Under the pieces are notes generated by a model. It was not told the origin of the DNA and searched no databases. It saw only the letters and a list, made by a program, of their open reading frames with translations. Shown here one piece after another: positions 56,162 through 64,000 of a DNA stretch of 64,000 nt. Position 1 is the stretch's first letter. Each line of letters begins with the position of its first letter. The position numbers and the translations under genes are program-made. This DNA is from Drosophila pseudoobscura (Eukaryota > Arthropoda > Insecta > Diptera > Drosophilidae): assembly GCF_009870125.1 (NCBI RefSeq), contig NC_046683.1, positions 43,043,869 through 43,107,868 of the forward strand, in the 5' to 3' direction.

Positions 56162-59100
56162 ATGAAATTCCTAATCTGTACACTACTCGCCGCGGCTTTC
56201 TACGTGGCCGCTGCCGAAGTCAAAGTTGAGGAGGGGGTTCTCATTGCGACAGTGGACAACTTTAAGCAATTGGTTGCCGACAATGAATTTGTGCTAGTTG
56301 AGTTCTGTAAGTATTTTTGTATTACAAATCTTAAGTAAATATTATATTTGCGCGCCGGCTGACGCTTTCCGCTTTCCGCTGGCTGATTCATGCGATTTCG
56401 CGGCTACGTGGTCTTTTGACCGGGAGCAAGTGGAACGAGAACGAAGCATCGAAAAATATGTCTGCGTGGCAGTTGGTAGCCCAAAAAAATTGTTGCTTGA
56501 TGCGAGTATGCGACGCCTGTGGGAATTCAAGGAAAAGAATTGGAGTTTACCATAACAAGTGAAAACTCTTTAGTTGCTTTTCCTGCACTTTTATCGCTTT
56601 TTTAAACGTTTTTATCTTTCACACCAACGAGAGAGCTGAGAGTTGCGCTCTCTCACAGTTTTCCCCTCTCTCTTCGTTTGGTGCAACTGTCATCTCTTTT
56701 CAACGCGCACATCTTGCACCTGTGTGTGTGTGCTCGGGGATGGGTGTGAGAGCGAGCAAGCGAACGCTGTGTTGTTATTGTTCCTGTTGTTCCCATAAAA
56801 GTGCCATAAATTCTAAATGTTAAATGTCGAGACAATGCTTATGCGCAGTATTACCTTCAGGAAGCACACTTTTGCTAACTGCTCCCTCTGCTTCAGGTCC
56901 TTGGACATCAAGATAGAGTTTATTGTTCCCGTCCCGTATGTTTCACTTTTATCAGCAATATTAATGCTGCCTGCCCACTGCTCGCTGCCCTGGGCGTGGC
57001 CAAATCGTGCCCACGCATTCGCATCCGCTTCATCAATCTTGCGTTAGAAAGAAACAAAAGTAAATAAAAGTTGTCGGGCAACTCTTCATTCGAATCTAGG
57101 TTAGACAAGCAAGATATTCTTTATGTGTACAATCTTTTCGCTGTATGCTTTCTATTCTGGTTTTGGTTTCCGCTCTGTGCCCTTTTCTACGTCGGCGCGG
57201 CCACGCAATGGAAAGTTCATTCAACTCTATCATTGCGCATGCCTAACGGTGCTGTGGCTGCCAGTGCTGGCGCATGTGAAGAGGAACAGATTTAGCTAAC
57301 AAAAAAATGTATAATGAATGGCCTCAAAGATGTTTTCAAAGTACTGTATCCGACAGCAAAGAAATCGAGAATCCATTCGCTCCTTATCTTCCCGCAAATG
57401 AACACACTTCAGAGATAAACAAAAATCAGTGATATAAAAAAAGTCCCGTCCCTGTATTACTTCAACCTTTAAAAGCCAGATATGTTTGGCCGGCATCTCT
57501 GGTTTCGCCAATATGGCGACGACGCATGGTTTGTTTATGCCAGCGTTTACGCTTTCGGAGTGTGAATGACAACGTCAGCTAAGTTACTTATTGGTGCTGC
57601 GGGTCATCCGCATCAGAAATCTTATCTTCGAATATTTTCTTGCTGTGTGTGCCTGTGCCCTGTGCCAATGGCAATGCCAAGGCGAATGGCCCGGCCACGT
57701 CAGCCGAAGCCGAAGCTAAGTCAAGCCGGTGATAAGCAGGGCCTCTTAAGACGTTGTCAAGTCGGAATTATGTCATCTCGCCGTGGTAGCTGTGTGCGTG
57801 GATGCGTGTTAAATTGCAGCTGGGGCTGCAGGCAGGCAATGGGAATACACCACGTGGAATTTGCATAATGCCAAACAGCTGGTCGAAGTAGAACAATGCG
57901 AACGGGCCCTGCTCCAGATCCGTGTCCAATGTAGCGAATGCGATTACAATTAACAGTCCAAAATTAGAATTTTCCGTTTGGATGCCAATTGCAAATGTCT
58001 GTTAGTATTACTATTACCATTACTATTAATATTGAATAACGACCCTGCCAGAATGAGATAAAGAGAACAGAATTCCGTTTTCTAATTGCACTCTTCCCCC
58101 TCTTTCTTAATCCTTCCAGATGCTCCCTGGTGCGGACACTGCAAGGCCCTCGCTCCCGAGTATGCCAAGGCTGCTCAGCAGCTGGCCGAGAAGGACTCGC
58201 CAATCAAGCTGGCCAAGGTCGACGCCACCGTCGAAGGTGAGCTAGCTGAGCAGTACCAGGTGCGTGGTTATCCCACACTCAAGTTCTTCCGGAGCGGTGC
58301 TCCAGTGGAGTACAGCGGGGGTCGTCAGGCCGCCGACATCATCTCTTGGGTAACCAAGAAGACTGGACCACCTGCCAAGGATCTGACCAGCGTGGCCGAT
58401 GCTGAGCAGTTCCTCAAGGACAACGAAATTGCCATCATTGGTTTCTTCAAGGATACCGACTCTGAGGAGGCCAAGACCTTCACCAAGGCCGCCAACGCCC
58501 TGGACTCGTTTGTCTTTGGAGTGAGCAGCAATGCCGATATTATTGCCAAGTACGAGGCCAAGGACAATGGCGTGATCCTGTTCAAGCCCTTCGATGACAA
58601 GAAATCTGTGTTCGAAGGCGAGCTCACCGAGGAGACTCTGAAGAAGTTCGCTCAAGTACAGTCTCTGCCCCTGATTGTGGACTTCAACCACGAGTCGGCT
58701 TCAAAGATCTTCGGAGGCTCCATCAAATCCCACCTGTTGTTCTTCGTCTCCAAGGAGGCCGGACACATTGAGGCCCATGTCGATCCCCTTAAGGAGATTG
58801 CTAAGAAGTACCGCGATGATATTCTGTTCGTTACGATCTCGTCTGATGAGGAGGACCATACCCGCATCTTTGAGTTCTTCGGTATGAACAAAGAGGAGGT
58901 GCCAACCATCCGTCTGATCAAACTGGAGGAGGACATGGCCAAGTACAAGCCAGAGTCGAACGATCTGTCTGCCGAGACCATTGAAGCTTTCCTGAAGAAG
59001 TTCCTCGACGGAAAACTGAAGCAGCACTTGCTGTCCCAGGATCTGCCCGAGGATTGGGATAAACAGCCCGTCAAGGTCCTTGTCTCCAGCAACTTCGAGA

Positions 59101-59456
59101 GCGTCGCCCTCGACAAGAGCAAGTCCGTCCTGGTTGAGTTCTATGCTCCATGGTGCGGCCACTGCAAGCAGCTGGCACCCATCTATGACCAGCTGGCCGA
59201 GAAGTACAAGGACAACACCGACATTGTGATTGCCAAGATGGACTCTACTGCCAACGAGCTGGAGAACATTAAAATCTCATCCTTCCCCACAATCAAGTAC
59301 TTCCGTAAGGATGACAACAAGGTCATCGACTACAACTTGGATAGAACTCTGGACGATTTCATCAAGTTCCTCGATGCCAACGGTGAGGTGGCCGATGCCG
59401 AGCCCGCAGAGGAGACCGAGGAGGAGGAGGAGGCGCCCAAGAAGGACGAGTTGTAA
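56162..59456 (+). CDS. Pdi: Pdi, protein disulfide isomerase
   Basis: Exons 56162-56306 and 58120-59456 join within a Tyr codon to give 493 residues. A signal peptide ([18 protein letters not shown]) is followed by the a-b-b'-a' thioredoxin layout. The active sites are APWCGHCK with C53-C56 and the same motif with C394-C397. An acidic tail ends in KKDEL, the ER retrieval signal. The enzyme forms and reshuffles disulfides in ER clients and is also the beta subunit of prolyl 4-hydroxylase. The 1,813-nt intron has ACGTGG at 56404-56409 and a GAGAGAGC/GCTCTCTC inverted pair near 56628-56656. I chose the ATG at 56162 over an in-frame upstream GTG. A likely polyadenylation signal is AATAAA at 59947-59952. 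Confidence 0.96.
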
Positions 59457-59959
59457 ATCCAACAACAATAACAAATAACATAAACAACAAAAGCAAACAT
59501 GAAAATCCAACAACAATGAACAGCAACATCCCTAAAACAAACAACAGCAACAACAAATAGCAACGTACATTCTGTAGTTTATTTCTATATTCTATTTTTA
59601 TGGGGTTGTCCGCACAGGCTCGGCCAGAATCTCCTCATCCAGCAAATGAGTTTTTATCATTTGGCTGTTGGGTCAGGTCAGCTGGTCGCCCGCCCGTCCG
59701 CCATCCCAGCATTTGCCACTCAATTTTATCTTCGCGTTATCAATTTTACAATTTTGTTGTTTGTATCTGTACTTGCAACGCAACTTTCAACGCTCTCTTC
59801 AGATGTTCCTGTCGATTGCGTAAACTTAAAATTCAGTTTTATTGAAGAATGAAGCAAAAGCGATAAATTTTAATATGTAATTCTTTAAGTTTTCTTTTTT
59901 TTTGGAATTTTTAGAATCATTGAAAGAACTGATTAAGAACTTAACAAATAAAGTTGGTA

Positions 59960-60434
59960 ACAACATTAAAACCAGAAAAAACCAAGCCCTTGTCTGATGC
60001 CCTTGCAGATCGAACGTTGCTAGAGTGTCTCATCTGATTTTGTAAAAATTTGGCCTGGAACAGCATTTCCATATGGAGTTCTCTACTGATTTAAAAAGCC
60101 TGTCTGCATAGTAGCCTGCAGGACCAAAACGAAATGGCTATGTCCTCTCGGTTATTGATGGTGATCATACACGCTTAATGAGGGGTCAGGTCAGAAGTAT
60201 ATTTATCCGCACATGTCCTACGATCCACATTGCATACACACTGAGAGAAAACTCCGCAGACTAAAAAATCTTTAAAGGGATCGCATCTTTTCTTTCGTCT
60301 CTTTAGATGGCATTATCATCTCGTGACAATTCATTAGAGAAATAAAAATTAAATTCTGAACGAAAGAGAATTAACATAAAAACGATGGAAAGGGTCTGCA
60401 CCCATTTAAAATCTAGTCCTAACTATCAAACATA
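59960..60434. other. Gene-free interval between Pdi and the Tc1-like element
   Basis: No gene, RNA or repeat family recognised. Confidence 0.5.
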
Positions 60435-62082
60435 CAGCTGCGCCGAAAAAAATAGCACCAGTGGACTAATGTGTCTATATTGACGGATTTTGCTCAAGCA
60501 ATGGTTCTAATGAACGTTGTTAAGACTAATATGTAAACTTTAAGGTATAATTTATCGTATCCCAGAGCACTGGTATGATTTGCAAGCTCCAAATGAAAAA
60601 ATTTGAAAAGAGAAGAATTTTATCAGAAATTTGGGCACCAACAAAAATAGCACCAATTTACAAGGAAATCGAAAAACTATAAAATACAAGGAAACTTTCC
60701 AAATTTTTTTGTAAAATATGTTACTTTAGTTGTATTTAAAGGTTGGCGTTTTGTTGTAAAACCTTTGACAGCAACAACAGCAGCTCAGCATATTGGCATT
60801 AAAGCTCACCTCATTTTCGCATCTTTTCCTTGGGATATTGATCCACGAACCATGCAGAATACCCCAAACATGTTTAATGTTCTTTAATTCCGCATTAGAA
60901 ACATATTTTTTAGCTTGACCCAAAACATTAGCAATGGGGTTCAAGTCTGGAGACTGAACAGGCCAATCTATTGCACTAAGTGAATTGTGCTCGAACCACT
61001 TTCGAGCTCTCTTTCTAGATCGTTTTGGGTGATTTTCCTGATGGAAGTTACAAAACAACTCTATTTCGTATTCTGCATAAAGCAGAATCACTGTTTCTTT
61101 GATATTGACATAGACATGTTGATCCATAATGGGGTTGTGCCATGTACTGGATCGCCTGCCTAGTACGAAAATCATGCCCATACGATTTTGCTTGCTTTTC
61201 TATGTCTAATGAATTTACATGTGAGTCAGGGGGTTGCATTCTGCATTCGGTAGTCGTTTCACACAAGAACAAGACCCTTTTACACCAAAAAATAAATTTT
61301 GGCTTTAGTCGGACCACAGGATGTTTTTCCATTTTCTTTGGCCCAACTTTAGTGCTATTTTGCACACCAAACTTTTTTTGCCCCATGCCTTTCCGTGAAA
61401 AGTGGAATTTTCCCCGTACTACGAGTACCCATTTTACGTTCTTGTAAACAAGATCTAACTTTCCTGGTACTTGACGATTTTTTAAGATCCTTGCTTTAGC
61501 TCTGTGGCCGATTTAAATGGGTCCTCCTTGCTCTCACGAACCAGTAGTTTTAGCAGAAATGGGGATATCGCGGCCTTTCTTCCACGTGTTTCTTGTTGGA
61601 AACATATTTTTAAGCATTGCTAATCATTTTTTTTGAACAATCGACCATTTGCCCCACCTTAGCATAGGTCCTGCCTTCTGAAATGAAAGTTTTGATCCTT
61701 TGGCTTTTTTTTTCACTTTAGTGCTTTCCAAGACCCATAACTACTTAAATTTTGTAAATTTCTTGTCACAATCACCTAAAGCCACCGATTTTTAATTCAA
61801 TCAAGAACTTAAAATATTAAGAAGCTCCGAAAAGTAGAAGCTTTTACTTAAAACAGTTACTGGTGCTATTTTTGTTGGTGCTCTATTTCGCTCCCCTTTC
61901 GCAAAATTGCCTAATGTTATAAGAACCGTTAGAATTGAGAGAGTAAGCACAATCCTCTCAGAGAGGAGACATATAAAGCTACATTATATTGCAGTAAAGT
62001 CCAGAAAATGTTGGACAGTGGTCTTGTTTTGAAGGAATAAAGACGGTCGTCCCTACTGGTGCTATTTTTTTCGTCGCCACTG
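60435..62082 (-). mobile_element. Tc1/mariner-superfamily element of the IR/DR type, decayed
   Basis: The 1,648-bp element is bounded by TA on both sides (60433-60434 and 62083-62084), the expected target duplication. The outer ends match at 25 of 28 positions (CAG...GAAAAAAATAGCACCAGT). Inner copies at 60635-60655 and 61861-61881 are perfect 21-bp inverted matches containing AAAAATAGCACCA, set 200 bp in from each end. Two direct copies per end define the IR/DR group, such as Minos, Paris and Sleeping Beauty relatives. A broken minus-strand transposase lies between. Exact family not identified. Confidence 0.92.
60726..61386 (-). pseudogene. Tc1-type DDE transposase remnant, frameshifted
   Basis: The frame 60726-61181 carries DWPVQSPDLNPIANVLGQ, the conserved Tc1 region with the second catalytic Asp, and a C-terminal part with stray changes. 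The preceding segment (61048-61386), containing KFIFWCKRVLFLCE, which recalls the usual FSDE block, is in another frame. Expected helix-turn-helix sequence further upstream is not in one open frame. At least one frameshift and probable internal stops make the copy inactive. Confidence 0.8.
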
Positions 62083-62627
62083 TACATATAACTATCATTA
62101 CCACAAAGGGATAAGTCACGACAAGCCATATTATATACCCCTATATCAGTCATACATATAATATACATATCCCTTAAACTGTTATACAAAAATGTCTACA
62201 GCGCAACTAAGTACATATGTACATGTACACAGAGTCTACATAAAATAATGTATGTAATATATTATACATTACACGTACCATACATGATTCGTTCACCAAC
62301 ACCGATTAGTATCGAAGTGGATTTTGAATATTTTCTTGTTACAATGGTAGCAATATTTTTCCGCTCTGACAAGATCTATTCTAACATCCCAGCGCAAAAG
62401 ACCACTAGTTTATTTTAAATTACGGAGTGAAAAAGAATATTATGTCTTAAATAAGGTAAAATATCACCATCGATATATGTAGCTTCCATCATATCGATAG
62501 ATCCTGCCATATCTACTTGTTGGGTTTATACGGTGTCTTAAAAGCAGGAATTAAAATTCATGATCATGTACAGAAAAGACATTGTCGACCATTAGGTATT
62601 TTAATACACTCAACGAAAATGAGCTTG

Positions 62628-63095
62628 AAGAGTTTTAGCGCAGTTCAGGTGAACGTTTTTAAGTACAGACAAAGGATGACTCTACAAGAATAATTTACAT
62701 ACAGTATTATTTTCCGCGGATAAATAGAGGGGGGTGGAATGGGCCAAGTCTTAATCATAATATATACGCTTTATTTTGAAAATGAGACGAATTATTTTGG
62801 TATATTCTGAGGTTCAGACGGGATACATAGCAGCAATATATTATCATGTAATTAACTTGGACATTTTTGTTTTTTGTTTATACCTTCTTGTAGACACAAT
62901 TAAATAAAAAGGAGTCTTTAAATCTACCGTTCTTGTACAAAATTGATTCATAAAACGGATAAAAGTATGTGTTTATGGCTGGAGAGCTTAGCGAGCTTGT
63001 AATATTAAGCAGAATATCAAACTTGAGGAATATGATGAAATAATTCATCAGTATATTTACCGTATATTTCTGAGGGTCAGGCCGTATATATAAAG
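62628..63095. repeat. Modular dispersed repeat, copy C (right side)
   Basis: Starts with the 21-bp match to copy B at 62633-62653 and contains GGTATATTCTGAGG near 62799. It then has the TAGACACAATT...AATATTAAGCAGAATATCAAAC block (62892-63025) that aligns with 33388-33525 of copy A, and ends with GTATATTT and CTGAGGGTCAGGCCGTATAT. It lacks the GACGTGGC block found in the other two copies. Confidence 0.65.
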
Positions 63096-63512
63096 GGTAT
63101 GGAAAACAGGCAAAAACAGTCAAGACAAATTGCAAGGTTCCTGCGAACCCTCACCTCGCGTGTGAGGACAACATATCTTGCAGACAAAATCGACAAGGTA
63201 CATTGGGTAAATGGGGTACACTTCGCCTTGCATGCGCGTCAATTTCTGGGCCGTGTTGCCTGTCCTCCATACCTCTTTTTCCTCACATTATGTAGCCAAT
63301 GTGTAGCAACCATGTATAATTTGTATATACGCGTAAATTCTCGAATCTGTCTGACGGTGTTTTGAAAACGCGAACTAAATTTCACGATTAAAATGTTAAT
63401 TTCACTAAATAGCGTATTTACGGAGCACATTAAAAGAAGAAAATAATATCAGATCAACGCGCTCTTTATTCGTTGAGCGCCGTCGTGTTTTCAGTCTTGA
63501 AAACCATATAGA

Positions 63513-63665
63513 ATGATACCTGGAGTAAGCAGTTTGCGATGTTTTCTCAATCACAAGCGCGTGCCGCATGAACGCAACATTCGGTCGACGAAGCTCTTAA
63601 TCGGTGGCACTGCTTTTGCTCAAAGTATAAAAAGTATATATAAAAGTAGCATATTACAAAAGTAA
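63513..63665 (+). CDS. Small open frame, 50 aa, possible mitochondrial-type N terminus
   Basis: An ATG-initiated frame of 50 codons starts MIPGVSSLRCFLNHKRVPHE. It is rich in Arg, Ser and Leu with hardly any acidic residues, like a mitochondrial presequence, and then has LLIGGTAFAQS. It may be a short protein, the first exon of the gene at the right edge, or chance. No splice combination linking it to the downstream frame was convincing. Confidence 0.22.
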   Translation: MIPGVSSLRCFLNHKRVPHERNIRSTKLLIGGTAFAQSIKSIYKSSILQK

Positions 63666-63879
63666 TATGCTTAAACACAATCCAATGTGTGCTGAGTTAG
63701 TGTCTTGCCTCAGGGTGTCGAAATTTCCAGTATAAGGCGTACTTAGCAAGTGCGTCGATTCTTCGGTCCTATTCAGATCTGGGTATGGGGTATGTCTCCC
63801 AATGACAACTGTGGGGACTTTCACTGCAATAACGGGTTTAACCTGCGATTTTTTTCGCCCAATTTGCATTCGCAGAATT

Positions 63880-64000
63880 ATGAGCTTAACACAAAGCTGC
63901 CTCTGCGAGCCAAGGAGCAGGAACAGGAACAGAAAGAGCAGTAGCAGCATGTTGGACGACTTTGATAAGGCCAGCATCGTTGCCCATGCCGATGACAATG
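63880..64000 (+). CDS. 5' end of an unidentified gene, cut by the window edge
   Basis: A frame open to the edge has ATGs at 63802, 63880 and 63949. The final part, MLDDFDKASIVAHADDN, has strongly fly-like codon choice (GAC, AAG, GCC, ATC), which points to a real gene. The part before it encodes a Ser/Arg-rich stretch (SRNRNRKSSSS) that could be coding or leader. TTTGCATTCGCAG at 63863-63875 could be a 3' splice site just upstream. Family not recognised. Confidence 0.4.
   Translation, partial: MSLTQSCLCEPRSRNRNRKSSSSMLDDFDKASIVAHADDN

Noticed and set aside
57566-57868. 100-codon frame inside the Pdi intron
   Set aside because: It has an ATG but no recognisable domain, and low-complexity [13 protein letters not shown]-type content. 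Not better than chance for 1.8 kb of intron.
58242-59162. Long minus-strand frames opposite Pdi
   Set aside because: Strong GC-ending codon bias of Pdi keeps the antisense frames open. There is no independent evidence for a gene.
1-64000. tRNA and other small RNA genes
   Set aside because: I looked for A-box and B-box words (GGTTCGAATCC type) and long hairpins and found none convincing. A covariance-model search would be needed to exclude them.

Overview
The window is nuclear DNA from a fly of the genus Drosophila, probably the obscura group. The genes have fly-style short introns (57-103 nt) and fly-like proteins. A complete INE-1/DINE-1 (mini-me) element with its (GTCY)n tract is present, and simple repeats are very dense. 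From memory, unchecked, Msh6, Prp31, FucTA, Pex3 and Pdi are also neighbours on 3L (Muller element D) of D. melanogaster; on that basis the locus would be X-linked (XR) in D. pseudoobscura relatives. The species itself cannot be read from the sequence.

Layout. Positions 1 to about 33,380 contain no convincing protein gene. This half is full of microsatellites and minisatellites, has an INE-1 element at 14,903-15,970, and holds a few signals that could be isolated exons or promoters of a gene with very long introns. Positions 33,380 to 64,000 are gene-dense: ERGIC3 (+) with a ROMO1-family gene nested antisense in one intron; Prp31 (-), convergent with ERGIC3; Msh6 (+), divergent from Prp31; FucTA (-); a 4 kb gene-free stretch; Pex3 (-); a pyroglutamyl-peptidase I gene (+) that needs a GC-AG intron; an unrecognised secreted-protein gene (-); Pdi (+); a decayed Tc1-type transposon with complete ends; and the probable start of another gene running off the right edge.

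The recognised genes are mostly housekeeping. ERGIC3, Pdi and FucTA act in the ER and Golgi: cargo cycling, disulfide formation and core alpha1,3-fucosylation. Prp31 is a U4/U6 snRNP splicing factor, Msh6 acts in mismatch repair, Pex3 in peroxisome membrane biogenesis, and the ROMO1 protein in the mitochondrial inner membrane. Neighbours do not form one pathway.

The most unusual signal is a modular dispersed repeat present upstream of ERGIC3, upstream of Pdi and near the right-hand gene. It carries clusters of GGTATATT motifs resembling fly core-promoter motif 6. In the ERGIC3 and Pdi copies it ends in an identical 24-bp block containing GACGTGGC, placed almost equally far from each start codon. 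This may be a mobile or duplicated promoter cassette, possibly giving two secretory-pathway genes a shared stress-responsive element. Other points are the Romo1-in-ERGIC3 nesting, the GC-AG intron, two ancient tandem duplications in intergenic DNA, a start-stop upstream ORF in the ERGIC3 leader, and two introns that stay open in frame.
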